Of a stretch of DNA of 47,929 bases, positions 1 through 8,978 are shown in pieces. This DNA is from Desertibacillus haloalkaliphilus (GTDB lineage: Bacteria; Bacillota; Bacilli; Bacillales; KJ1-10-99): assembly GCF_019039105.1 (NCBI RefSeq), contig NZ_JAHPIV010000025.1, forward strand, positions 1 to 47,929. The letters are read 5' to 3'. The position numbers and the translations under genes are program-made. Each line of letters begins with the position of its first letter. Position 1 is the first letter of the stretch. The notes below the pieces were generated by a model that was not told where the DNA came from, made no database searches, and was given only the letters and a program-made list of their open reading frames with translations.

Positions 1-67
1 CCCTATAGAATATAGAGCTAAAGCCGCTTAGGTCATTTTTATTATTTCCACTGTCTACTTGACAGGG

Positions 68-217
68 GGCAGTTCAAAAGGTTCGTTTCACCTTTTGTCC
101 CAGCCTCGAAGCAATGAGCGCAACCGTCACCAATCTTTTAAAAGCCCGTGTGAGATTCACATCGGGCTTGTGGCAAGTAAAGCCATTGCCTATCGTTTAA
201 CTCGTTTTGTTCCGATA
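68..217 (+). repeat. Dispersed structured repeat, family A, copy 1
   Basis: A hairpin-like lead-in (CAAAAGG / CCTTTTG around 75-98) is followed by a block starting at CGAAGCAATGAG. The same arrangement recurs at about 36271-36432 with roughly three quarters identity by eye. Nested complementary segments are visible: GCAATG (110-115) with CATTGC (184-189), GTCAC (126-130) with GTGGC (170-174), and AAGCCCG (142-148) with CGGGCTT (163-169). Nothing coding is convincing in 1-226. The class of the element is unknown to me. Confidence 0.6.
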
Positions 218-226
218 CCTTCACCC

Positions 227-1186
227 TTAATTTCTTATAATTATATATACAAGGTATGAAATATAAGCGAGAGTCAGTACCAACCCTTCCATCTTACCCA
301 CTTTACATTGCGTTCTAGAGAAAATAAACAATACTACGGTCAATACTAACATCGCTGAGACATCGAAAAATATTTTAAAATTTACAGAAAGAGGCATGAT
401 CAATGAAGTGGCCCCAAGAACAAATAAAATATTAAATATTGAACTCCCAACGATATTACCTAATGCAATTTCACTTTGCTTTTTTAAAGCCGCAGTAACG
501 GCTATAACAAGCTCTGGTAACGAGGACCCAATCGCAACAATCGTTAAACCGACTAATGCCTCACTCATACCAAAGCGAAGGGCAATTTCTGTACTGTTTT
601 CAACTACTAAATACCCCCCGAAGATAATTGCAGAAAGACCACCTATTGAGAATAAAATATTCTTTCCCCAACTTAACTCCTTTTGATCGCTCGTCGCTTC
701 TTCTAATTCCTCATCACGGCTGTTTCTTGCAGCTTCGATTACATAGTATAAAAAGATAGCAAAAAACAGTAAAAAGATGACCCCGTCACTTCTCGTAATG
801 ATGTTTTCAGGTGTCTCTTGCAAATATTGGTCACTCATTAATACGAGTAAAACGATACTTGCTAAAAAAGCAAACGGAATTTCTTTTCTAATCGTTGCAC
901 TTTCGACTTTTAAAGGGAAAATAAATGCAGTGACACCAACAACCAAAGCCATATTGATGATATTACTCCCAACAACATTCCCTAATGTGACATCCGCATT
1001 GCCTTCGAATGCCGCAATCATACTCACTGTTGCCTCTGGGGCTCCTGTACCAAAAGCAACGATAGTAAGCCCTACCAAGAGTGGTGGTACACGCAGCAAT
1101 GTGGCAATATTAGCAGACCCATCGACAAAATAGTCAGCACCCTTTATTAATAATACAAACCCAAGCAATAATAACAAATATACCAT
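227..1186 (-). CDS. Calcium/sodium antiporter, YrbG-like (CaCA family)
   Basis: This is an integral membrane antiporter of the Ca2+:cation antiporter superfamily, expected to exchange Ca2+ or Na+ across the plasma membrane. The 319-residue protein shows the family's internal duplication. An alpha-1 repeat has GTGAPE with GNVVGSNI shortly after, and an alpha-2 repeat has GSSLPE with GNIVGSSIFN. About ten hydrophobic segments are split by an acidic cytosolic loop near residues 155-170. I chose the ATG at 1186 because an AAAGG lies nine bases before it; a TTG two codons upstream would sit too close. No terminator is obvious. It stands apart from the oxidoreductase upstream. The transported ion cannot be told from sequence alone. 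Confidence 0.85.
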   Translation of the reverse strand: MVYLLLLLGFVLLIKGADYFVDGSANIATLLRVPPLLVGLTIVAFGTGAPEATVSMIAAFEGNADVTLGNVVGSNIINMALVVGVTAFIFPLKVESATIRKEIPFAFLASIVLLVLMSDQYLQETPENIITRSDGVIFLLFFAIFLYYVIEAARNSRDEELEEATSDQKELSWGKNILFSIGGLSAIIFGGYLVVENSTEIALRFGMSEALVGLTIVAIGSSLPELVIAVTAALKKQSEIALGNIVGSSIFNILFVLGATSLIMPLSVNFKIFFDVSAMLVLTVVLFIFSRTQCKVGKMEGLVLTLAYISYLVYIIIRN

Positions 1187-1322
1187 GCACAATTACCTTT
1201 CTTTTCATGATCTATACTGTTAAGATGCTCGATTTGAAAAATAATATCCATTTATGACTGAGGGCACTGAAAAAGTGCGAAGCCGTTGCATCTTTTAAAA
1301 GATTTCTTCTAACTAACAAACG

Positions 1323-2306
1323 TTATCGATCCGCTGGATACACAATTCCCATTTGCTTGCGGGCGTCTTCAATAATTTCTGATGCTACCAATGAGTTCTT
1401 GTAGGTATTGACCTGCGATTCTAGCTCACCATTTTTAATCAAATCAATAAACTCTTTCACTTCATAATACATAGACGGCTTTTCTTGCTCTCTTGTGATA
1501 TCCTCTACACTTCCATCGTTAAATTTGATATCAACTTTTTCCGGAGTATGGATCTTATCAATAATAATGTTTCCCTTTTCTCCTTGAATTTCCGATGGTA
1601 AGGACGAATTCGTAATTTTAGAATAGCTAATAACTGCGTCCTTCTCACTGTATTTTAATGTCATACTTCCTTCTCCATCCACTCCAGATTCGAGAACAAT
1701 TCCATTCGCTTTTACTGTATCTGGCTTGCCGAAGAGCACGACAAGTGGATAGACGCAATAGACACCAATGTCCATTAAAGAACCATTGGAAAAGGCTGGA
1801 TTAAATGCATTTAAAATTTTTCCTTCTTTATACGCATCGTAACGGGAAGAGTATTGGCAATAACTTGCAACATAACGACGGATTTTGCCGATCCTATTTA
1901 TATTCTCTTGAATGGTTTTGAAATTAGGAAGTAACGTTGTTTTTAGAGCTTCCATTAATAAGACATTGTTTTGTTTAGCCGTATAAATCATATCGTTGAC
2001 TTCCTTACTATTTGAAGCCATCGGTTTTTCACAAAGAACATGTTTACCGTGTTCCATACACAGGATCGCCTGCTCTGCATGAAAAGAGTTTGGACTTGCG
2101 ATGTAAACAGCATCAATCTCATCACTTTCTACGAAGCTCTTAAGGTCTGTAAAAGTAGCTTCTACACTAAACTTCGCTGCAAATCTTTTTGCTTGTTCAT
2201 CCGTTCGCGAATAAACAGCTGAGAGTGTAAACCCTTCTACCTCAGTTGCTGCTTGTATAAATTTTTCTGTTATCCAATTTGTCCCAATTACACCAAAACG
2301 GATCAT
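1323..2306 (-). CDS. Gfo/Idh/MocA family NAD(P)-dependent oxidoreductase
   Basis: This is a 327-residue cytosolic oxidoreductase of the Gfo/Idh/MocA family, which act on sugars, inositols and related polyols. The N-terminal Rossmann fold begins with GVIGTNWI; ASPNSFHAEQA and the family hallmark CEKP (near residue 93) follow. The second half is the alpha/beta C-terminal dimerisation domain with MDIGVYCVYP carrying the usual catalytic-region aspartate. It resembles the uncharacterised YulF/YvaA-type members of Bacillus, but the substrate cannot be predicted. It stands alone, between the SMR protein gene and the antiporter gene, on the same strand. The start has an AGGT-type ribosome site (rc of acctcc near 2311). 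Confidence 0.85.
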   Translation of the reverse strand: MIRFGVIGTNWITEKFIQAATEVEGFTLSAVYSRTDEQAKRFAAKFSVEATFTDLKSFVESDEIDAVYIASPNSFHAEQAILCMEHGKHVLCEKPMASNSKEVNDMIYTAKQNNVLLMEALKTTLLPNFKTIQENINRIGKIRRYVASYCQYSSRYDAYKEGKILNAFNPAFSNGSLMDIGVYCVYPLVVLFGKPDTVKANGIVLESGVDGEGSMTLKYSEKDAVISYSKITNSSLPSEIQGEKGNIIIDKIHTPEKVDIKFNDGSVEDITREQEKPSMYYEVKEFIDLIKNGELESQVNTYKNSLVASEIIEDARKQMGIVYPADR

Positions 2307-2347
2307 TTTTTACCTCCATATCTCGACTTAAATCAATGTTGAATTCA

Positions 2348-2665
2348 CTAGACTTTACTTAGATTGAGACCTATAACTCCTATGATAATAAATAGGATAG
2401 AAATAAGCTTTAAAATACTTGCCGATTCTTCAAACCAATATACCCCAACGACCGTTATTAGAACAATACCCAATCCCGACCACATCGCATAAGCGATACT
2501 AATATCAATCTTTTTTAAAGCTAACGCAAAGAATGCAAGACTAAGCAAATAACAGATAAGTGTCATCATAACTGGATACAGTTTTGTAAATCCACTAGAA
2601 AACTTCATCGATATTGTACCTGCAACCTCAAAAACGATTGCTAAGATCATAAATAACCAGCTCAT
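2348..2665 (-). CDS. Small multidrug resistance (SMR) family transporter, EmrE/Qac-like
   Basis: The 105-residue protein has four hydrophobic helices. SMR proteins dimerise in the membrane and exchange protons for cationic compounds. The essential membrane-embedded glutamate is present as Glu13 in the first helix (IVFEVAG), and helix 3 has the conserved AYAMWSGLG segment. Length and motif layout match full-length family members. Only one SMR gene is present, whereas some Bacillus systems (YkkCD, EbrAB) are paired, so a homodimer is the simplest reading. It could be a Gdx/SugE-type guanidinium exporter, but I see no guanidine riboswitch in the short leader. Confidence 0.85.
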   Translation of the reverse strand: MSWLFMILAIVFEVAGTISMKFSSGFTKLYPVMMTLICYLLSLAFFALALKKIDISIAYAMWSGLGIVLITVVGVYWFEESASILKLISILFIIIGVIGLNLSKV

Positions 2666-2752
2666 TCAATTACCTCTCAATTTTCTATTGTTTTAAAAAA
2701 CAAGCACCTGATTCACGCTTTAGATTCCTAATCAAAATGAATAACACGTTGT

Positions 2753-2803
2753 AAAAAAAGTCTGCCCCTAGACTGCATGGTGCACAGTCAGGTACAGACT
2801 TTT
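2753..2803 (-). terminator. Terminator after opuAC
   Basis: On the minus strand, AAAAGTCTG at one side pairs with CAGACTTTTTTT at the other, and an inner GACTG/CAGTC stem adds to it. A T-tract follows. It lies about 20 bp past the opuAC stop codon. Confidence 0.8.
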
Positions 2804-2821
2804 AAAACAATACACTGTTCG

Positions 2822-3703
2822 TTATTCACCTAACATTTCACTGACATGTTGCTGATTATTTTCAATCCATTCTCTCGCGACTTCAACTTCATCAGCGCCA
2901 TCTTCAATTTCAGCAATCATCTTTTCAATTTCCTCAACCGGCATGCTCCAATTGCTTAAGAATTCATACGCTGCTGGCGCTGTGTCTTGAAAATTAATAT
3001 TCGTTAATACGTGGATCTCTGAAGTCGGGAAATACTCTTCTTGGCCTTCAAGTACCTTAATATCCCAATTAACAAACATCGTATGTGGACGCCAACCTAA
3101 GAATAATACAGGTTCTTCTTGGCCAATCTCTCGCATCGCTTGGGACAACATCCCTGCTTCACTTGATGATACATATTCAAGATCAAAACCAAGCTCTTCG
3201 ATCATTTCTCTTGAAGTGATCGTCATCCCACCACCTTCTTCAATACCATAGACCTTGCCATCAAACATCTCTTCATTGCCTTTAAGATCATCAATTGAGT
3301 CAATTCCTTCAACATATGAAGGCACAACCCAACCTAATTCTCCATCTGGATAACTAAGGGCTGTTTGATCAATGTCGTCTCCATATCTCTCCATGAAATG
3401 TCCATGCATATCTGGCAACCACGCATCCATAAATACGTCAATATCACCTCTTGACATTCCTGTATAGACCGCACCCGCATCCGCACTTTGAAGCTCTACA
3501 GTATACCCAAGATCTTCAAGTAGAAGCTTAGCGATATTAGTTGGTGGCACTGTACTTGACCATGGAGTAACTCCAACGGTTATTGTACCTTTTTCAGTTT
3601 CACTATCCGTATCGTTTCCACTCGTTTCTTCAGTGCCACATCCAATAAGCAGCACTGATAGTAATGCAAAAGCCAGACTTGCAACTAGAAACTTCATTTT
3701 CAT
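2822..3703 (-). CDS. opuAC: Glycine betaine ABC transporter, substrate-binding lipoprotein
   Basis: This is the extracytoplasmic receptor of an OpuA-type osmoprotectant importer. A lipoprotein signal peptide ends in LLIGCG, giving an acylated Cys at about position 22. An acidic linker is followed by an OpuAC/ProX-type domain beginning ITVGVTPWSSTVPPT. The protein is 293 residues, the usual length for Bacillus OpuAC. Tryptophans of the kind that form the betaine-binding aromatic cage occur in GVTPWSS, DAWLPDMH, ELGWVVPS and GWRPHTMF. It is the last gene of the opuAA-opuAB-opuAC unit, 78 bp after opuAB, and is followed by a terminator. Confidence 0.92.
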   Translation of the reverse strand: MKMKFLVASLAFALLSVLLIGCGTEETSGNDTDSETEKGTITVGVTPWSSTVPPTNIAKLLLEDLGYTVELQSADAGAVYTGMSRGDIDVFMDAWLPDMHGHFMERYGDDIDQTALSYPDGELGWVVPSYVEGIDSIDDLKGNEEMFDGKVYGIEEGGGMTITSREMIEELGFDLEYVSSSEAGMLSQAMREIGQEEPVLFLGWRPHTMFVNWDIKVLEGQEEYFPTSEIHVLTNINFQDTAPAAYEFLSNWSMPVEEIEKMIAEIEDGADEVEVAREWIENNQQHVSEMLGE

Positions 3704-3781
3704 TTTTCTACACTCCTTAAATTATGTATGTTCTGCACTATAAACCGATTCCGATAACCTCATGTTTTACATACGGAACCA

Positions 3782-4618
3782 TTAACTATGTTTTTGTTCA
3801 CCTAACCCTTGTGTAATTCGGTCTAGTACAATCGCTAATACAACAATACCAAGACCACCTACAAGACCAAGACCAACATTGACACTAGAGATCCCTGCCA
3901 ACACCGTTGAACCGAGTCCTGGTGCACCGATCATCGAAGCAATCACTGCCATCGATAATGCAAGCATGATCGTTTGGTTAACACCAGCCATAATTGTTGG
4001 AACAGCTAGTGGCAGCTGAACTTTCGTTAAGATTTGCCATGATGTCGATCCGAAAGCCTTCGCCGCTTCAACGACATCTTCAGGGACTTGTCTAATACCC
4101 AAGTTTGCTAAACGTACACACGGTGGTGTCGCAAATACAAACGTTGAAATCACTGCTGGGACCCCGCCTAAACCAAATAATAAAATGGCTGGAATCAAAT
4201 ATACAAAGCTAGGAAGAGTTTGCATAAAATCTAAAACTGGTCGGACGATTGTCTCACCAATATCAGATTTTGCACTCCATATCCCAATGGGAACCCCAAT
4301 TACAATCGAAAATGCGGTTGCAACGATGACAATCGTTAACGTTTCCATCGCTGCATCCCATAGACCAACTGAACCAATAAACAGTAAACCTATGAAACTA
4401 AATAAAGCAATCCCTTTTCCTGCTGTTCGCCAAGCAATGAAAACAATGATTAAAGCGATAATTTCGGGTTGGACCCATGTTAGCGCAGAGGAAATCCCAT
4501 TGATGATAGCCCCAATTACAACACTAATAAAATCAAAGAAAGGGCCAAGTACTGGAATTAACCATTCATCAACAAAGCGATTTGTCCAATCCTCTAATGG
4601 AAGATGAAAATAATTCAC
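3782..4618 (-). CDS. opuAB: Glycine betaine ABC transporter, permease
   Basis: This is the membrane component of the OpuA importer. The 278-residue protein starts with a short amphipathic segment (FHLPLEDW), followed by about seven hydrophobic helices. The binding-protein-dependent permease signature is seen in the EAAKAFGSTSWQILTKVQLPL region (the EAA loop that contacts the ATPase). The ATG overlaps the end of opuAA by four bases, indicating translational coupling and equal expression of ATPase and permease. No oddities were seen. Confidence 0.93.
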   Translation of the reverse strand: MNYFHLPLEDWTNRFVDEWLIPVLGPFFDFISVVIGAIINGISSALTWVQPEIIALIIVFIAWRTAGKGIALFSFIGLLFIGSVGLWDAAMETLTIVIVATAFSIVIGVPIGIWSAKSDIGETIVRPVLDFMQTLPSFVYLIPAILLFGLGGVPAVISTFVFATPPCVRLANLGIRQVPEDVVEAAKAFGSTSWQILTKVQLPLAVPTIMAGVNQTIMLALSMAVIASMIGAPGLGSTVLAGISSVNVGLGLVGGLGIVVLAIVLDRITQGLGEQKHS

Positions 4619-5817
4619 GCTATGATCACCTCCTCATCAGCTTCTTTCCCTAAGGCTAATCCTGATAAAATCGAGACTCTCACAATGATCCCAAGTAACT
4701 TTCCATCCTCAACTACAGCAATTGGATATTTTGCTTCAGCTGCGACGCCTATCAACTCATGTAATGGCGTTTCAGGTGATGTTGTCGGATAAGTGCCGAC
4801 AAGCAAATCTTCTACAGGTAGCTTTTCCTTCACTCCTTGCACTGCCTCATCAATCGTTAACAATCCTTTTAACATTTGATCTTTATCGACAACAAAAATA
4901 CTGGATATGCCCTTTTCCTCCATTCGCCTCACCGCCACATGTGGTCCCTCTTTGACCGTTGTCAGAACATCAGGCTTTTTCATGACATTAGAGGCAAGTA
5001 AGACTTTAGAACGGTCCACATCCTGAACAAAAGTAGACACGTAATCATTGGCTGGGTTCGACATAATCTCTTCAGCAGTACCAATTTGAACAATTTCACC
5101 GTCTTTCATCATCGCAATCCGATCTCCTAATTTAAGTGCTTCATCTAGATCATGTGTGATGAATAGAATGGTTTTATTTAGATTCCTCTGAAGTTGAAGA
5201 AGCTCATCTTGCATATCTTTACGAATTAATGGATCTAACGCGCTAAACGCCTCATCCATTAATAAGATGTCTGTTTCATTTGCTAGGGCTCTCGCTAATC
5301 CAACACGCTGTTGCATACCACCACTTAGTTGATCAGGATAACTCTCCTCATATCCACTTAAGCCAACATCTTTGATCGCCTTTCTAGCTCTTTCCTCCCT
5401 TTCCTTTTTAGGAAAATCTTGAACCTCTAGACCATATTCAACATTCTTCAAAATCGTTCGGTGTTGAAAGAGTGCAAAGCGTTGAAATACCATACCTAAC
5501 TTTTTACGACGAACTTGCATTAGTTCGGTTTTATCCATTTTAGTAAGGTCTTCACCATCGATGAGAATCTCACCAGCTGTAGGGTCAATCAAACGATTAA
5601 CTAAGCGGATAAGGGTTGACTTTCCACTCCCAGATAACCCCATAATCACAAAGAACTCACCTGCTTTTACAGAGAAGCTTGCATTGTTCACCCCTACAGT
5701 CATTCCTGTTTCTTTAAGAATTTCTTGTTTTCCTTGTCCTTCTTTCACACGTTTTAAACCTTCTTTTGGATTCGAACCAAAGATTTTAAATACGTCATTT
5801 GCTTCGATTTTATTCAT
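4615..5817 (-). CDS. opuAA: Glycine betaine ABC transporter, ATP-binding protein with CBS pair
   Basis: This is the ATPase of the OpuA importer, 400 residues. The Walker A motif GLSGSGKST is at about residues 60-68, the ABC signature LSGGMQQR at about 164, and Walker B ILLMDEAFSALDP just after. The C-terminal third (about 280-395) is a tandem CBS domain, the module that in OpuA proteins senses ionic strength and nucleotide. The N-terminal stretch FKIFGSNPKEG is typical of the family. It is the first gene of the operon. A sigma-A-like promoter lies at 5932-5961, with four tandem CAGTGA repeats upstream of it. Confidence 0.94.
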   Translation of the reverse strand: MNKIEANDVFKIFGSNPKEGLKRVKEGQGKQEILKETGMTVGVNNASFSVKAGEFFVIMGLSGSGKSTLIRLVNRLIDPTAGEILIDGEDLTKMDKTELMQVRRKKLGMVFQRFALFQHRTILKNVEYGLEVQDFPKKEREERARKAIKDVGLSGYEESYPDQLSGGMQQRVGLARALANETDILLMDEAFSALDPLIRKDMQDELLQLQRNLNKTILFITHDLDEALKLGDRIAMMKDGEIVQIGTAEEIMSNPANDYVSTFVQDVDRSKVLLASNVMKKPDVLTTVKEGPHVAVRRMEEKGISSIFVVDKDQMLKGLLTIDEAVQGVKEKLPVEDLLVGTYPTTSPETPLHELIGVAAEAKYPIAVVEDGKLLGIIVRVSILSGLALGKEADEEVIIA

Positions 5818-5931
5818 TGCATTCCCCTTTTTCAGTTAAGACTATTACTCTATTGTTTTTCCAAGCAAAATTGCGATCGAAACACCACAACCTGTCGAAA
5901 AATATCAAATTTTACACTAAATTGAACGAGA

Positions 5932-5961
5932 ATTATCATAACACTTAGTTAAAAAATCCAA
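5932..5961 (-). promoter_or_regulatory. Predicted sigma-A promoter of opuAA-AB-AC
   Basis: On the minus strand, TTGGAT (-35, 5956-5961) and TGATAA(T) (-10, 5932-5938) are separated by 17 bp. The site is about 115 bp upstream of opuAA. Confidence 0.55.
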
Positions 5962-5999
5962 CAAACCTACCTAGAAGCCTTTAGCCGATATTATCTCCT

Positions 6000-6037
6000 T
6001 CAGTGAAGGTCAGTGAACTTCAGTGAAAGTCAGTGAC
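6000..6037. promoter_or_regulatory. Four tandem 10-bp repeats, candidate operator of opuA
   Basis: CAGTGAAGGT, CAGTGAACTT, CAGTGAAAGT and CAGTGACGTT start at 6001, 6011, 6021 and 6031. The CAGTGA core recurs exactly every 10 bp, about one helical turn, as expected for a protein binding cooperatively on one face of the DNA. The array begins about 40 bp upstream of the predicted opuA -35 box. Confidence 0.55.
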
Positions 6038-6178
6038 GTTTTTTCACTTTTCAACGTATTTACGTTATAAACCTTGTTAACCTGTTGGTAAGAAGGTGGC
6101 TAAACAAAACCATTACATTAGCATTTTTGATCTTTATACTAAGAGCTTCTAAGCACCAAATAGAGTGCTGATAATAAA

Positions 6179-6222
6179 AAAACAAGACGGCTTTCTAAAA
6201 TAATAGAAAGTCGTCTTGTTTT
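6179..6222. terminator. Bidirectional hairpin terminator
   Basis: AAAACAAGACG-G-CTTTCTA pairs with TAGAAAG-T-CGTCTTGTTTT across a 6-nt loop. One mismatch lies in an otherwise long stem, and T-tracts flank it on both strands. It would insulate opuA from readthrough of the iron operon. Confidence 0.75.
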
Positions 6223-6250
6223 AGAAATCCCTTACATATTAACAACAAAA

Positions 6251-6272
6251 CCCGACAACAATTGAAGTCGGG
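6251..6272 (-). terminator. Terminator of the siderophore uptake operon
   Basis: On the minus strand CCCGAC and GTCGGG enclose a 10-nt loop and are followed by TTTTGTTGTT. It lies about 55 bp after the ferric reductase stop codon. Confidence 0.7.
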
Positions 6273-6326
6273 GAACAATCAACATTCCTAAATAGTCAAG
6301 AATATATAAAGGCTTTACTAGTCGTA

Positions 6327-7088
6327 CTACCTACAATTCTTTGGACAGGTGTAACACATTTTCCTTGATTCCGCTTGATAAGAAAAACAACAAGTTTTGC
6401 GGATGCGGATTTCCTTTCCTTCAACCAAGGTTTTCTCGTGGTAAAATCTAGTCAGCGGATTTCGGTTGTAGTTACCAAACAAAGATCCTTCAGCATCATT
6501 GAGCAGATAGGAAAAGTCTTCTTTCAACCTCTGCTTGACATCCTCAGCGCTCTCCTTTTCTAATAAAGATTCATATAACCAAAAGAGATAAATCGCTGTA
6601 TTTTCCCATAATATTTGTTTCGGAACTTTCCACGCTGTTGACAGTTCATTGCAGATCAGATTAAGGTGATTGGCAAAAATGTCCTCAACTAACAACCTTC
6701 GCTGGAAGACCCTTTCCTCTTCACTATCAAACAGACGTACCGTTTGATCTACTAATAGTAACTGAGGTAACCAATGTTCGGTAGACTTTGATGGTTCTAA
6801 GAATAATTGGTCTTTAGCTAGGTTTATCTTTTTATTTAAAACTGAAAAGCTATAAAAAGCAGGAACAACAAGTAGAAAGCTATAACGCTTTGAAAAGATA
6901 GAGGCAGTCACACGGCCATCCTCGGCATCCATGTCTTGTTGTAAGTCTTCAATGAGTTTTTTTAAATAAGCTCGATCAAACAACATCTCAACAGGAATCG
7001 ATTGTGTTGCTTCAGTTTTTTTATGAAAACAGACACGGTAATTACACAATTCATTCCGTTCATTTGCATCCAACTGTAGCTTTTTCAT
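6327..7088 (-). CDS. FhuF-type [2Fe-2S] ferric-siderophore reductase
   Basis: This is predicted to reduce the Fe(III)-siderophore in the cytosol and so release iron after import. The C-terminus has the cysteine pattern of the FhuF family, CC-x10-C-x2-C (KTCCFSYQ followed by MCYTCPKNC), which ligates a [2Fe-2S] cluster. The rest of the 253-residue protein is divergent, as is normal for the family. It is the last gene of the uptake operon, 15 bp after the ATPase gene. From memory, the closest characterised relative is FchR of Bacillus halodurans. I chose the ATG at 7088 because AGGTG is seven bases upstream; a TTG one codon earlier would be too close. Confidence 0.8.
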   Translation of the reverse strand: MKKLQLDANERNELCNYRVCFHKKTEATQSIPVEMLFDRAYLKKLIEDLQQDMDAEDGRVTASIFSKRYSFLLVVPAFYSFSVLNKKINLAKDQLFLEPSKSTEHWLPQLLLVDQTVRLFDSEEERVFQRRLLVEDIFANHLNLICNELSTAWKVPKQILWENTAIYLFWLYESLLEKESAEDVKQRLKEDFSYLLNDAEGSLFGNYNRNPLTRFYHEKTLVEGKEIRIRKTCCFSYQAESRKMCYTCPKNCR

Positions 7089-7103
7089 CAACTGACACCT
7101 ACT

Positions 7104-7898
7104 TTATTTTATTATGCAGCGTCCTTTTCCATAAGGGATACATAAAGGTGTTCCAAAAAGTGGATCACTTGTTACTTGACAATCCATGCGAAAAACGTTC
7201 TTCACCAACTCACACGTAATAACATCTTCAGGCTTGCCTTGATCAAAAATTTTCCGATTTTGAACCGCGACAATATGATGAGCGTACCTGCAAGCTAAGT
7301 TTAAATCGTGAAGTACCATCACAATCGTCCGCTGCTCTTTTTCATTTAATTCAAATAACAAATCTAAAATCTCGATTTGATGTGTCATATCTAGATAGGT
7401 CGTCGGTTCATCTAATAAAATCGTATCTGTATCTTGAGCAAGGGTCATCGCGATCCATGCCCGCTGCCTTTGACCTCCTGAGAGAGAATCTACCTGTCTC
7501 TCAGCTAAGTCGGTTAATTGAGTTGCTTCTAAAGCTTCGCTAACCTTCCTCTCATCTACTTCTGACCATTGTTTTAACCAGTTTTGATACGGGTAACGTC
7601 CTTGTTTAACGAGCTGAAGAACGGTCAAACCTTCAGGTGCTTCTGGGCCTTGAGGAAGAATCGCTAGTTGCTTAGCAATTTCTTTTGTCTGCATTTTTTG
7701 AATGGAAGTTCCATCAAGAACGATCGATCCTGATTTTGGCTTTAGTAACCTTGCAAGTGAGCGCAATAACGTTGATTTTCCACAGCCATTTCCACCAATA
7801 AATACTGTTATCTCACCTTTAGGTATTTTTATATCAAGCTCCTCGATGATCACTGACTCACCATACCCGAGTGTTAATCCTGAAGTTTCAAGGCTCAT
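7104..7898 (-). CDS. Iron-siderophore ABC transporter, ATP-binding protein (FhuC/FecE type)
   Basis: This is the ATPase of a ferric-siderophore importer, 264 residues. Walker A is GGNGCGKST (about 34-42), the signature LSGGQRQRAWIAM is near 138, Walker B is TILLDEPTTYLD, and the switch His is in VLHDLNLACRYA. These features match the FepC/FhuC/YusV subfamily. It begins 18 bp after the second permease gene and is followed after 15 bp by the reductase, so a single Fur-controlled transcript is likely. The C-terminal end (CIPYGKGRC) contains two cysteines, which may be incidental. Confidence 0.92.
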   Translation of the reverse strand: MSLETSGLTLGYGESVIIEELDIKIPKGEITVFIGGNGCGKSTLLRSLARLLKPKSGSIVLDGTSIQKMQTKEIAKQLAILPQGPEAPEGLTVLQLVKQGRYPYQNWLKQWSEVDERKVSEALEATQLTDLAERQVDSLSGGQRQRAWIAMTLAQDTDTILLDEPTTYLDMTHQIEILDLLFELNEKEQRTIVMVLHDLNLACRYAHHIVAVQNRKIFDQGKPEDVITCELVKNVFRMDCQVTSDPLFGTPLCIPYGKGRCIIK

Positions 7899-7916
7899 AC
7901 GATCTAAATCCTTTCA

Positions 7917-8978
7917 TTATAAGTTTCGATTTTTATATAATAAGTAAATAAAGTAAGGTGCTCCAATCACTGCAGTAAATACACCCGCAGGAATTTCATT
8001 CGGACTAAAGAACGCCCTTCCAATTAAATCCGCTACCATCACTAAAATTGCACCAACTAGAGCAGATACTGGTAGGAGCGCACCAAAGGATGAACCGACC
8101 AGTTTCCTAGAAATATGTGGAGCAATTAAACCGACAAACCCAATTCCACCGGCAAAAGCGACAGCCCCTGCTGCAAATCCAGTACTTAACAGTAATAGGC
8201 CTATTCGATAACGCCCAACAACACTTCCGACACCAGTAGCAATCGAATCCCCTAACTCTTGGACATTCAAATGTCTCGTTACAATCGCTAATATGACTAG
8301 TAAGGCGACCGTCCATGGTAACAACGTTGCAACATTTTCCCAACTAGCTCCATAGATCGATCCTGTCAGCCAAATGTTTGCTTGGCTTGCTTGATAAATC
8401 GGACCTAGAACCATAAACAATGTTGTAAGTGCTTGTGTTAAAGCCGACAAGCCAATCCCTATCAAAACAAGTCGAATGGGTGAGACACCATTTTTCCAAG
8501 CTAATATATAGATAAGCAAAGCAATTAACGTTGCCCCTATAAAAGCAGCTAAGGGCATCCATTTTATGCTTACGGTTAAGGCATTATGCTCATTACTGAA
8601 AATCGCTAAAAATGAAACGACGGCAACCGCAGCACCACCTGTAATACCGATAATATCTGGTGACGCTAATGGGTTTCGAATTATTCCTTGCAAGATCGCA
8701 CCTGAGATGGCAAACGAGATTCCAACAAGAATCGCAATCACAATTCTCGGTAGTCTAAAGGAGTTTACAACGAGATTTTCCATATCCGTTCCATAACCGA
8801 ACCAAGCTTTTATGACATTAATAGGGTTAATTTTCATTTCCCCTAACCCCGCACTTAAAAGAGCAACAATAATTGTAGTTAATAAGAGAATGAAAAAAAC
8901 AAATATACTTCTACGATCAACTAAAAAGGACAGGTTATCTTTTCCAAGACGTAACACAAAATACTTTTTTAAATTCAT
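7917..8978 (-). CDS. Iron-siderophore ABC transporter permease (FecCD family), second subunit
   Basis: This is a BtuC/FecCD-type permease of 353 residues with about nine to ten transmembrane helices. Family features are the RLPRIV segment, GAILQGIIRNPLASPDIIGI, the GFVGLIAPHISRKL loop that couples to the ATPase, and the PAGVFTAVIGAPYFIYLL end. It overlaps the preceding permease gene by four bases (8975-8978), indicating translational coupling and a heterodimeric permease like FhuB/G or FeuB/C. The cytosolic N-terminal stretch of about 25 residues is a little longer than in its partner. Confidence 0.92.
   Translation of the reverse strand: MNLKKYFVLRLGKDNLSFLVDRRSIFVFFILLLTTIIVALLSAGLGEMKINPINVIKAWFGYGTDMENLVVNSFRLPRIVIAILVGISFAISGAILQGIIRNPLASPDIIGITGGAAVAVVSFLAIFSNEHNALTVSIKWMPLAAFIGATLIALLIYILAWKNGVSPIRLVLIGIGLSALTQALTTLFMVLGPIYQASQANIWLTGSIYGASWENVATLLPWTVALLVILAIVTRHLNVQELGDSIATGVGSVVGRYRIGLLLLSTGFAAGAVAFAGGIGFVGLIAPHISRKLVGSSFGALLPVSALVGAILVMVADLIGRAFFSPNEIPAGVFTAVIGAPYFIYLLYKNRNL

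Larger units (their letters stand above)
5818..6326. other. Intergenic region between opuA operon and iron operon
   Basis: No gene was found in these 509 bp. From the opuA side it contains the opuA promoter, the 10-bp tandem repeats, about 140 bp of AT-rich DNA without recognised signals, a strong symmetrical hairpin (6179-6222) and the terminator of the iron operon (6251-6272). Confidence 0.7.

Noticed and set aside
2666-2752. Guanidine riboswitch upstream of the SMR gene.
   Set aside because: The leader is short and lacks the conserved ykkC-type core.
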